NCBI RefSeq assembly: GCF_042655305.1
Contig: NZ_JBHSLR010000009.1
DNA: 64,000 nt
Strand: one strand, 5' to 3'
DNA from: Arcanobacterium_A bovis
GTDB lineage: Bacteria > Actinomycetota > Actinomycetes > Actinomycetales > Actinomycetaceae
In this document: one piece after another, positions 18,682 through 26,369 of the stretch
Layout of the letters: each line of letters begins with the position of its first letter
Position numbering within the stretch: the first letter of the stretch is position 1
Program-made: the position numbers and the translations under genes
The notes under the pieces: generated by a model
Database searches by the model: none
Told to the model about the DNA's origin: nothing
Seen by the model: only the letters and a program-made list of their open reading frames with translations

Positions 18682-20304
18682 ATGAAGAAAAGTTTGTACG
18701 CTCGGCAGCTTAATGCGATATCCAAGACTGCATTAATGGAGGGCTTATTCGTGCATGGAATGTTTTCTGACAAGTTACCTCCGATTTTTCAGAGCCATCT
18801 TTTTGCCGAATGGAGGAAAGCTTACAAACCTTGCACACAAACGGGCACGTGGCGCGGACACATCGAATTTTGGCAACATCGCGATAACGGTAAACGAAGG
18901 AAAATTGATATTCCTGAACCATTTTCATATTACGACCTTTGCAACGCAATCGCTGAACATTGGTCTAGCGACTTGGTGCCACACTTTGAACGGATGACCG
19001 AAGACGATCAACATAAAGTGAGCAGACTCCATGTCAGAAGGCTTCGTGATACGAAGTCAATTTTTAAGATGACATATAAAAATTTCAAAATAGATGGTTC
19101 TGACGAAATCCAGATGAGCACGAATAACCGGTATGTTGTTAGAACCGATATTTCATCCTGTTTTCCATCAATTTACACTCATGCTTTTTCCTGGGCCGCG
19201 ATAGGAAAAAATGAAACCAAAAAACAAGTGAAGAATAACGAACATAAGACTGTGTGGGACACACTCGATACACTCACTCAAGCGCATATGAATGGTGAGA
19301 CCCATGGTGTCCCAATCGGTCCTATAGCCTCACACGTTCTCGCGGAAATAATTTTGACAGCTGTCGATAAGGATATAAAAGAGGCAGGTTTTCGATTATT
19401 TTATCGCAATATTGACGACTACACCTTTTACGGAAAAACAATTGATGAATGTGAACGCTTTATAGCACAATTTACAAGATCACTTAGCATGTTTGGGCTA
19501 ACGCCAAATACAGAAAAGACTATGATCGAGGAATTACCCCAGTCAGCAACATCGGCTTGGGTAAGAAAGGTTCGTAATCATATTGTTGTTTCGAAACGCT
19601 TGAATAGAAAGAAGAATCAAGCGAAGGGTTTACTCAAATTCCCACAAATCAATGATTTTCTTGATGATGTTCTGGAAATCGTTCATAACGATGGAAACAA
19701 AGCAACGTCAATGAAATATGCCTTTAGTATGCTCAAGAAATACAAGCTAACTACGAATGCAAAAAAGGCATTAATTTCACGAGCCGTTAATATGTGCTAC
19801 ATATTTCCGTACATAACACCTTTGCTCTGGGAGGGCATTATTGAACCGCATGACCTTGTTTTTTATACGCGAACCAATATGCTTAATTCACTGAAAGATC
19901 TTTATCAAAATAGGCTTTCAATGAATGACTACTCAAGTTGTGCTTGGATAATTTATCTATATGACAAGCTCGACGTCCACGACGAAACCTTTGATGTAAA
20001 GTTCGACAATAAACTAATAGAGGATGGAGTTCTCCTTGCTACTTATTATTTCTATTGCCTTCGTAGCAATAATGTTAACAAACTTGTCGATCTCCGCAAA
20101 GAAGCAGACAAGATTCTAGACACAATTATCGAACAAGCTCAAAAGGATAAATCCAAAGCACTCCCATATTTTGATGAAAATTGGTTGTTTCTATACGAAG
20201 CATGCAGCAAAAAGAAACTTAACGCGCTTAACCAACATTATGGACAAATGAGAAAAAACGGAGTTACTTTCTTCGTGGATTCCGCTAACGATAAGGCCAG
20301 TTAA
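18682..20304 (+). CDS. Defence-associated reverse transcriptase (Abi/UG type)
   Basis: 540 residues; 40 bases after Res with its own AAGG. RT blocks are visible: YVVRTDISSCFPSIYTH (first catalytic Asp) near residue 155, HGVPIGPIASHVLAEI near 208, and the active site FYRNIDDYTFYG near 242. The usual aromatic or aliphatic residue before xDD is Asn here. About 250 C-terminal residues are helical with no maturase or nuclease motif, as in AbiA/AbiK/Abi-P2 and unknown-group RTs. There is no CRISPR or group II intron context. Its base composition is clearly more AT-rich than the core genes, a sign of transfer. Such RTs often give phage defence by untemplated or RNA-templated DNA synthesis; the exact class needs a tree. 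Confidence 0.8.
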   Translation: MKKSLYARQLNAISKTALMEGLFVHGMFSDKLPPIFQSHLFAEWRKAYKPCTQTGTWRGHIEFWQHRDNGKRRKIDIPEPFSYYDLCNAIAEHWSSDLVPHFERMTEDDQHKVSRLHVRRLRDTKSIFKMTYKNFKIDGSDEIQMSTNNRYVVRTDISSCFPSIYTHAFSWAAIGKNETKKQVKNNEHKTVWDTLDTLTQAHMNGETHGVPIGPIASHVLAEIILTAVDKDIKEAGFRLFYRNIDDYTFYGKTIDECERFIAQFTRSLSMFGLTPNTEKTMIEELPQSATSAWVRKVRNHIVVSKRLNRKKNQAKGLLKFPQINDFLDDVLEIVHNDGNKATSMKYAFSMLKKYKLTTNAKKALISRAVNMCYIFPYITPLLWEGIIEPHDLVFYTRTNMLNSLKDLYQNRLSMNDYSSCAWIIYLYDKLDVHDETFDVKFDNKLIEDGVLLATYYFYCLRSNNVNKLVDLRKEADKILDTIIEQAQKDKSKALPYFDENWLFLYEACSKKKLNALNQHYGQMRKNGVTFFVDSANDKAS

Positions 20305-20458
20305 ATCCAAAAACCTGCAGCAAACAATACCCTAATAGTAATATTAAGATCACTACTCTAAGCTGTTTGACAAACTTACGGTCAACTTCAATTACTACTA
20401 CTTTCACGCAACAATCAAAGCACCAAACAATTTTCACCTAATACTATAGGACAAACAT

Positions 20459-21655
20459 ATGGCACTCGATAAAGAAACAATCATTATAGCCATAAAGCAT
20501 GAGAAATGCGCAATAAGCCGATCGGTGTTCGAGATGCTACTTGAGAATTCGATTGCTTACAGTGATTCTAATTTTCTTGATGCACTAGAACACGGTCGAG
20601 TTCAGTTTGCAACACTTCGACAGCTCGCCGAGAAAACACGTGTACCTTTACCACTATTCTTTGCTCCTGAGGATTTCGTAAAATCACAAATCAAACAACA
20701 AAACGATATTTTGATTGCAAATTATACCAACCAGACCATCTATATGAATTCGCGTAATTCATTGGATGTACGAGATATCCAGCTTATAGTCAAAGATTTA
20801 ATCCAAAAACGCGAGACAATCAAAAGGCTGTATAAACCAATTCCAGATAACAACATTACTGGCAGCCTCAAACGACGTGGGCTCTCAATTCAGGATGATG
20901 CAACAAAACTATCGAAATTATTAGGTTTTCACATAGAGCATTTTCGGAGTTATCGAGAGAAAGAAGACGCATTCAGATATATAGTGGAACTCGCCGAGCA
21001 ATCCCGCATTTACGTTTCTCGGACACAACAGCACGTAATGCCTCAACGAATAACCAAGCCATCATTCAGTGGTTTTCTTCTAAAAGATAGAAAAATCCCC
21101 TACATATTTTTGGCAAATAACAGCAATGGAGAATTTGAAGAAGTTGCAGGGCGCAGAATCTTCACACTTTTATTGCTAATCGTCATGCTAGCACGGGGCA
21201 TATACCAACCTGTTGCTTTGTCTGACGTTGAAAATGAATCAAGTGATTCATACGAGTATGATCTCGTCGGAGAAATTTTGCTTCCCAAAGAAGATTTAAT
21301 CAAAGCAGACCCCGTTGGACTTGAAGAGATGAAAACACTCGCTTCAGAGTGCAAAGTAACTCCGAGCATGGTCGTGGTCAGATGCCAGCGTGTTGGATTG
21401 ATTTCCAAAGAAGCAAGAATGCAGCTCCTAGACGAACTTCGGGAAGAGTGGGAAAACTCTACGAGTCATTATAGGCGAAATCCATCACGATGGAATCAAG
21501 TGCTACGGTATAGCGGCCACGAGTTTACACGACAGATGTTTAGTGCGCTGGAGAAAGGAAAGATCAGCCGTCCAGACTTCCTTCGCATTGCTACCCTGAA
21601 CAAGTTGACTAGTAAGCAGATTTCTTCACTTCAGGAAGCCGCATATGGACATTGA
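20459..21655 (+). CDS. ImmA/IrrE-like protein with degenerate metallopeptidase motif
   Basis: 398 residues. Its layout resembles the XRE-ImmA/IrrE proteins (COG2856): an N-terminal helical segment (LLENSIAYSDSNFLDALEHG), a linker ending LPLFFAPED, and a C-terminal domain with EVAGRRIFTL and later LVGEILLPKEDL where active members have RxxxHExGH and ANxFAAxLLMP. The zinc-binding HExxH is replaced by a hydrophobic run (LLLLIVML), so proteolysis is unlikely. It overlaps the PIN gene by 11 bases, the usual order of an antitoxin/regulator before its PIN toxin. It follows the RT by 154 bases with TACTAT as a possible -10. Confidence 0.6.
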   Translation: MALDKETIIIAIKHEKCAISRSVFEMLLENSIAYSDSNFLDALEHGRVQFATLRQLAEKTRVPLPLFFAPEDFVKSQIKQQNDILIANYTNQTIYMNSRNSLDVRDIQLIVKDLIQKRETIKRLYKPIPDNNITGSLKRRGLSIQDDATKLSKLLGFHIEHFRSYREKEDAFRYIVELAEQSRIYVSRTQQHVMPQRITKPSFSGFLLKDRKIPYIFLANNSNGEFEEVAGRRIFTLLLLIVMLARGIYQPVALSDVENESSDSYEYDLVGEILLPKEDLIKADPVGLEEMKTLASECKVTPSMVVVRCQRVGLISKEARMQLLDELREEWENSTSHYRRNPSRWNQVLRYSGHEFTRQMFSALEKGKISRPDFLRIATLNKLTSKQISSLQEAAYGH

Positions 21656-22088
21656 TACGCACTACTTTTTGGATACCAACGCGCTCACACGGCTACATCC
21701 AAAGGAACGCACCGGTAACTTCTTCATGAAAAATTGCCATATTCCATCATCAGTCTTAAACGAAGTTGGAGACCCCATTGACAAAGGCAAACTTTCAACT
21801 TTGGAATATCCAATAAATGCTAAAATCCTTGAAATCGTGAAACGAATCATGGAAAAGCTGGACATCCACGATACCTCTCTCGTCAATTTATACTCTAATA
21901 AGGGAACAGCCGATCCATTTCTTGTTGCCACTGCAATCTACGCTCGTGATCTAGAAGCTACAAAATTATTCTCAACGTTATACATAGTCGTTTCTAATGA
22001 TAAAGCTGTCCGTAAAATTTGTGACTGTTTTGATGTTGAGACGATTGATTCGACTACTTTCCTAACAATTCTTAAGGACAACACATAG
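21645..22088 (+). CDS. PIN-domain nuclease, probable toxin
   Basis: 147 residues. The acidic PIN residues are present: Asp10 in HYFLDTNAL, Glu40 in VLNEV, Asp90 in GTADPFLVATAI and Asp119 in VVSNDKAV. This is a metal-dependent RNase fold. It starts inside the preceding gene (overlap 11 bases), as in ImmA/IrrE-PIN pairs (for example DUF4411 modules). It may be an abortive toxin held by the upstream protein, or a core effector of the RT-containing island. Confidence 0.8.
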   Translation: MDIDTHYFLDTNALTRLHPKERTGNFFMKNCHIPSSVLNEVGDPIDKGKLSTLEYPINAKILEIVKRIMEKLDIHDTSLVNLYSNKGTADPFLVATAIYARDLEATKLFSTLYIVVSNDKAVRKICDCFDVETIDSTTFLTILKDNT

Positions 22089-22201
22089 TAACAACATTTA
22101 TCTACCGAGCAAACACAAAACAGCAACTTCAGACCAACGCATTAGATGCCTCGAACACATTCTAAATAAACTTAAGCAATTCCACCTGAGAGGACTCAGC
22201 T

Positions 22202-22891
22202 ATGGATACACTGGCAGACATCGCGACGGTAATCACCGCAGTCCCTGTGTTAATTGCAACTCTTATATTAATCGGCAAAACGGTTCCTTCGTGGTTTCTA
22301 TACCCAGAAGGCTTGGAGATCATACCTGACCTAGCAAGGGGAGACCTTGGCTACACAGTTAAAGTTACAAATCGAAGCAACATCAATAAAGAAATATTAA
22401 TAGTTGGGGTCGTACGAGGTTCATTTCTGCCGCTTATGATACACCTTACTAGGCGGCTTAACTCCAGCATAGCTCTCGAGGGAAGCTTGTTTTCTTGTAC
22501 TATTCCACGGAATGTAAACGACTCACTTAAGACCGGAGATTTCAGCTATTTCCTCGTTCCCAAACCTGCATCTCCAGCCGATAATTACTGGAAACATAAT
22601 ACTTACGTGGATTTATGCGAACGTTTCAAAGATTGGATGCAAACATCAGAGAAAAATGACCGCATTTTCGCCTATGTACTCCTGAAAGATGGAAAATTTC
22701 TATTAGGAAAATCGATCCCAATCAGTTTCTCTTCAGCTCCACCGATGCCACCGATATGCAAATGTGGTCACTCAATTGCTTTACATCGCATGAAAGAGCC
22801 CAAGCGTCTATCTGCAAATATGACATATTTTGGCCGTTGCAAAGACTGTTTATGCTGGCGGTTTAGAAATGACCACTTTCTTCACCGATAA
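22202..22891 (+). CDS. Membrane protein with a C-terminal zinc ribbon
   Basis: 229 residues; ATG 22202 with GAGAGGA upstream. One hydrophobic segment at about residues 10-32 (AVPVLIATLILIGK) anchors it. The middle looks like a beta-sandwich (YTVKVTNRSNINKEILIVG). The C-terminus has CKCGHSIALHR and then GRCKDCLCWRF, a CxCGHxxxxH...CxxCxC zinc ribbon. The family is not recognised. Its position after the PIN gene suggests a membrane sensor or effector of the island. Confidence 0.55.
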   Translation: MDTLADIATVITAVPVLIATLILIGKTVPSWFLYPEGLEIIPDLARGDLGYTVKVTNRSNINKEILIVGVVRGSFLPLMIHLTRRLNSSIALEGSLFSCTIPRNVNDSLKTGDFSYFLVPKPASPADNYWKHNTYVDLCERFKDWMQTSEKNDRIFAYVLLKDGKFLLGKSIPISFSSAPPMPPICKCGHSIALHRMKEPKRLSANMTYFGRCKDCLCWRFRNDHFLHR

Positions 22892-22950
22892 ACTCAATAG
22901 TATTCCAAAAAGAGCAGTTGATAAATACTGAGTAAAGGACTCCCCACCCC

Positions 22951-23865
22951 ATGTCCACGCCAAAAACAATCGAATTATTCCTTCTGGACGGTACCGCTGC
23001 GGGACGTAAGAAAGCATCGCTCAGCAACTGGACCGGCGTCGTCTTCCTGTTGCCCCGCACCACAATCGAAACCTCTCGAGACCGCGACGATCTTCGCCAG
23101 ACCGGCGTCTACTTCCTCTTTGGCACCGACGATTCCGACAAAACAAAGGTATACATTGGCCAAGCCTGCGAACGCAAGAACGGCCAAGGTGTACTCGCCA
23201 GAATCATCGAACATCGCGAGGAAAAACTTGACTACTGGACCCACGCGATCGCTCTGATCACTTCCAACGACTCGTTCGGCCCCACCGAGATCAGCTACCT
23301 CGAACACCGGTTCACACAGATGGCACGCGATGCGGGACGCTACGACGTCGCCAACGGGAACGATCCTTCAATCGGCAAAGTGACAGAAGAAAAGCGCGCA
23401 GAGCTGGACGAATTCATCACCAACGCTAAGCTACTAATCGGAGTGCTTGGCTATCGCGTCTTCGATCCGATCAACGAGGCACGTAGCGTCACGCCAGAGG
23501 CTCCCCACGAGCTCACCAACGCCGATGCCGGAGCCACTGCCACCGTCGAACCGTTACTACAACTCACCTGGGGAAGCGCTCAGGCCACTGGCCGGCAAAC
23601 CTCTGACGGATTCGCCGTGCTCGCCGGCTCAAAACTCCGCCCGGAAACGGAATTCACCAACACGGTTCCTGGTTCTGCACTCAAACAACGCGAGCGCTAC
23701 CGCGACGCTATCGACTCTTCAACCTCTACCCTGGTCAAAGACGTGTTGCTCGCTAGTCCCTCGGGTGCGGCGGCATTCGTCGTTGGCGCTTCGGCCAACG
23801 GTATGACAGCATGGAAAACTGAAGACGGCGTCACGCTTGCGGAACTTGAGAGGCGGGAAGAATAG
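22951..23865 (+). CDS. GIY-YIG nuclease with DUF4357 domain
   Basis: 304 residues. The GIY-YIG core appears as TGVYFLFG then VYIGQA (about residues 50-75), followed by GVLARIIEH and the glutamate-bearing ISYLEHRF. The C-terminal part (ATGRQTSDGFAVLAGSKL to ASPSGAAAFVVG) fits DUF4357. This pairing is common near restriction-modification and mobile loci. Its composition is more GC-rich than the RT, ImmA-like and PIN genes before it, so it may have a separate origin. Confidence 0.85.
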   Translation: MSTPKTIELFLLDGTAAGRKKASLSNWTGVVFLLPRTTIETSRDRDDLRQTGVYFLFGTDDSDKTKVYIGQACERKNGQGVLARIIEHREEKLDYWTHAIALITSNDSFGPTEISYLEHRFTQMARDAGRYDVANGNDPSIGKVTEEKRAELDEFITNAKLLIGVLGYRVFDPINEARSVTPEAPHELTNADAGATATVEPLLQLTWGSAQATGRQTSDGFAVLAGSKLRPETEFTNTVPGSALKQRERYRDAIDSSTSTLVKDVLLASPSGAAAFVVGASANGMTAWKTEDGVTLAELERREE

Positions 23866-23980
23866 TGTTACCCATGCTCTTCTCGATACTTTCCAACCAA
23901 GTTGTCCCCTCGGTCTCTGGCTCTCCGATTCTGTATTCCGTCTATGAATACAGCCAGTTCATATCATCTGTTGTCTCCCT

Positions 23981-24322
23981 TTAATGCACAGTCTTGCAAT
24001 CATCCAGAACCACCCGCACGAGCTCCTCAAGATCCTCTTCACTCAACGGAAGCTCAAACGCCGTCGGCGCCTGCTCTACCAATGGATCGCGTGGCGTCGC
24101 ACGCTTGCCACCCAGATTCACCTCCACACTTATCCGATCTACCAGCGCGTGTACATCCCCAGAATTCGGATCCTTGTCAAGCGACTGCAAATTCACCAGC
24201 ACCTGCACATCGTCCCGCCATGCCTCAACCCATTGCCAGCCGGTGAGGTCAAACGGAGGATCCAGCCGCCGCCCACTTCCATCTTCGCGACAAGATTCCC
24301 ATCCCCACAACAAGACTTTCAC
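23981..24322 (-). CDS. Small hypothetical protein, possibly a truncated gene
   Basis: 113 residues from GTG 24322 (or 122 from TTG 24349). It reads as genuine coding sequence: LDPPFDLTGWQWVEAWRDDV, then VHALVDRISVEVNLGGKR and an acidic end ELPLSEEDLEELVRVVLDD. No family is recognised. Iterons of the TTTACACTCT type lie in its upstream region, as in the AlbA_2 gene behind it, so the two may share control. The lack of a Shine-Dalgarno leaves open that it is a fragment. Confidence 0.45.
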   Translation of the reverse strand: MKVLLWGWESCREDGSGRRLDPPFDLTGWQWVEAWRDDVQVLVNLQSLDKDPNSGDVHALVDRISVEVNLGGKRATPRDPLVEQAPTAFELPLSEEDLEELVRVVLDDCKTVH

Positions 24323-24462
24323 AGTGCAAAAATTACACTTACAGTCCAAGTATTTTTACACTCTGAAAAAAAGTTACACTCTCGAGTCGATATTTACACT
24401 CTTCGCTCCGAAGTGCAGTTTTGCACCAAAGAGAGCAACTCCCTGCGTCACTTTTTCACTCT
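24322..24462. repeat. Iteron array, TTTACACTCT type, upstream of the small gene
   Basis: Close copies on the plus strand: TTTACACTCT at 24355-24364 and 24393-24402, GTTACACTCT at 24373-24382, TTTCACTCT at 24454-24462, plus weaker TTACACTT (24333-24340) and inverted AGTGCAAAA (24323-24331). Spacing is about 18-20 bases. The array fills the space between the two minus-strand genes. Confidence 0.7.
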
Positions 24463-24474
24463 CGAATTAGCAAT

Positions 24475-26073
24475 CTACTTATTCCAAAGCCCCTCGCGCG
24501 CCCAGGGTTCCACGCTGTACTTGGTTGTTTTGACTCCCCACCCTCCGTCACGTTGCACTATTCCTACAGCAAGCAGTTTGTTCAATACATACCGCACTTG
24601 CCCAACGGACAATCCCGAAGATTCAACAAGCTCAGAAACCGACATGCCGTCAGGTGCATTTCGGAATGCTGCAAGTAACGCGTATGCATTCTTTCTAATT
24701 GCACGCCCAAAATTTTCTAGTAATACAACTTCCGGCACTCTCTCAGCAGACGGCAAGGTCGCGCTTTCCAAAGTAAGTTTCGATGTTTCCTCGCGTTCTA
24801 AGGCTTCAACACCCGATTCGGAACCACGCTTAAAATTTGATTTTGATGCGTATAAAATCACCGTAAATTGCACACCTGTATCTTGAAACGAAGGTTCCGG
24901 TAATCCCGCATCGCGTACCTGTTTGAATACTTCTCGAACTCCTGCACCTTCACCTTCAATAACATTGTTACCCGAGGCTGAAGTTACATGTTTAGCCATA
25001 TCGTACAGCCGTGGATTGACTGCGTTTTTCGTCAAAGTTGCACTCTTCAACTGTTCAGTAGACACGCCACGCAATCCACCTGGATTTACGATCACCAAGC
25101 GATCAGCACGCACACGTACCTCAACCCACTTGCCCTCAGTGTTTGGGCTCAAATCTCGATGCACCAATGCGTTAGCTAAAAGTTCCCGCACTGCAGGCAA
25201 TGGATACACACTCTCTTCTCGCATATTTCCATCACTTAAATAACGATTCTGGCGAGGAGTGTTCTCCTTTACCCATGCGAGTACGTCTTCCAACAGGTCA
25301 GGCAACGGCCCATCAAAATCTTTTCTATTTCTAGTCCGAATACCTTGAGCATTGGCAGGATTCTCCACTGCGGCGGTAATGCGCAATTGCGGAGCTTTCG
25401 CCTGCGGATAGTAACCAAGGGCATATAGTCCAGCTAATGTTAACTGTCCATCTTCAGTTTGAATGTTGCATGTGCGGAGCAATACGTCGTCATCCTCTAT
25501 TTGCGCTAGGCGCTTACTCTTCGCACGCACGTCTTTGAGATATCTATCGACAAGTCCCTGATCGAGATCATCTACTGCCGAATTCGTCACCGGCACAACG
25601 TCAAATCTATATTGTTCTGTATGCGATGCTTTCTGAATTTCAATAAGCGCATAATCAGAATCATTCATCACATAATCGCCATCCGACTGGCGCAAATATG
25701 CTTTCCCACCGTAACGCGCCGGGCGTTGTGACAATGGTAGCGGAATTACTTCAATAACGAGCACGCTTTTACCGTCAATATCAAAAATCTCATGCATAAG
25801 CTGCGGAGCAGGAACCACAGCATTACGAATCTGACTCACTACCTCGTTAAACATCTTATTAGGATCATCAAGACCTATAACAGCAAAGTTGTACTCTTCT
25901 GCGACTCCCAGAATGATCGTTCCACCTTCAGGCATGTTCGCGAAAGCACACACGGTTTCCGGCAGATTCTTCGGCAAATGCGATGCGCGTTTCACCTCAA
26001 TACCAGTTGCGTCACGCCCAATCTCGCGAAAATCAGCGAGGCGTTGAAGTATCGCTTCTTTAGTCCACGTCAT
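24475..26073 (-). CDS. AlbA_2/Schlafen-type ATP-binding transcriptional regulator
   Basis: 532 residues. The N-terminal AlbA_2 domain has TGIEVKRASHLPKNLPETVC and EGGTIILGVAEE; a HATPase_c_4 domain follows (AVRELLANALVHRDLSP, RLVIVNPGGL); the C-terminus carries a winged helix (DGMSVSELVESSGLSVGQVR, LNKLLAVGIVQRDGGW). Family members are putative transcriptional regulators or helicase-like ATPases, often beside restriction or toxin loci. The ATG at 26073 is 5 bases from the nearest iteron, suggesting autoregulation by this protein. Confidence 0.8.
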   Translation of the reverse strand: MTWTKEAILQRLADFREIGRDATGIEVKRASHLPKNLPETVCAFANMPEGGTIILGVAEEYNFAVIGLDDPNKMFNEVVSQIRNAVVPAPQLMHEIFDIDGKSVLVIEVIPLPLSQRPARYGGKAYLRQSDGDYVMNDSDYALIEIQKASHTEQYRFDVVPVTNSAVDDLDQGLVDRYLKDVRAKSKRLAQIEDDDVLLRTCNIQTEDGQLTLAGLYALGYYPQAKAPQLRITAAVENPANAQGIRTRNRKDFDGPLPDLLEDVLAWVKENTPRQNRYLSDGNMREESVYPLPAVRELLANALVHRDLSPNTEGKWVEVRVRADRLVIVNPGGLRGVSTEQLKSATLTKNAVNPRLYDMAKHVTSASGNNVIEGEGAGVREVFKQVRDAGLPEPSFQDTGVQFTVILYASKSNFKRGSESGVEALEREETSKLTLESATLPSAERVPEVVLLENFGRAIRKNAYALLAAFRNAPDGMSVSELVESSGLSVGQVRYVLNKLLAVGIVQRDGGWGVKTTKYSVEPWAREGLWNK

Positions 26074-26077
26074 ATTT

Positions 26078-26159
26078 AGAGTGTAAAAACTTTCACTCTA
26101 GAGTGCAAATATTTTTACACTCTACATCTAGATTTACACTCTTTAAAAAGTTTCACTCA
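26078..26159. repeat. Iteron array covering the AlbA_2 promoter
   Basis: Six half-sites: AGAGTGTAAA (26078-26087), TTTCACTCT (26091-26099), AGAGTGCAAA (26100-26109), TTTACACTCT (26114-26123 and 26133-26142) and TTTCACTCA (26151-26159). The first four form two head-to-head pairs; the last two are direct. They end next to the minus-strand ATG at 26073. Confidence 0.75.
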
Positions 26160-26217
26160 TACCGATGTTTGATCCACACAAGTCAAACTTGCCTTTGCAC
26201 TTGATACCAATCAAAAC

Positions 26218-26266
26218 GACGACGGACGCGCACCACACCTTAAAGTGTAACCACACGTCCGTCGTC
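26218..26266 (-). terminator. Stem-loop between surface-protein gene and AlbA_2 gene
   Basis: GACGACGGACG (26218-26228) pairs with CGTCCGTCGTC (26256-26266), an 11-bp stem. On the minus strand GTTTTGATT follows, so it probably ends the surface-protein transcript. Another AGTGTAA iteron-like word lies in the loop. Confidence 0.5.
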
Positions 26267-26369
26267 ATCCGGTTTCATTTACGAATCCCTGGGATCACAC
26301 AGCCCCAAAGCTCGCTAGGGCTATGTCACTGGGAGCGACCCTATCCAGCCCTCCAGGGCAACCCGATCC

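Noticed and set aside
18642..20458. Retron-type msr/msd RNA beside the reverse transcriptase
   Set aside because: Only 40 bases precede the gene and the 154-base gap after it shows no strong folded RNA or inverted a1/a2 repeats.
23984..24886. 300-codon plus-strand frame
   Set aside because: Crosses the iteron array and runs antisense to two minus-strand genes; no family resemblance.
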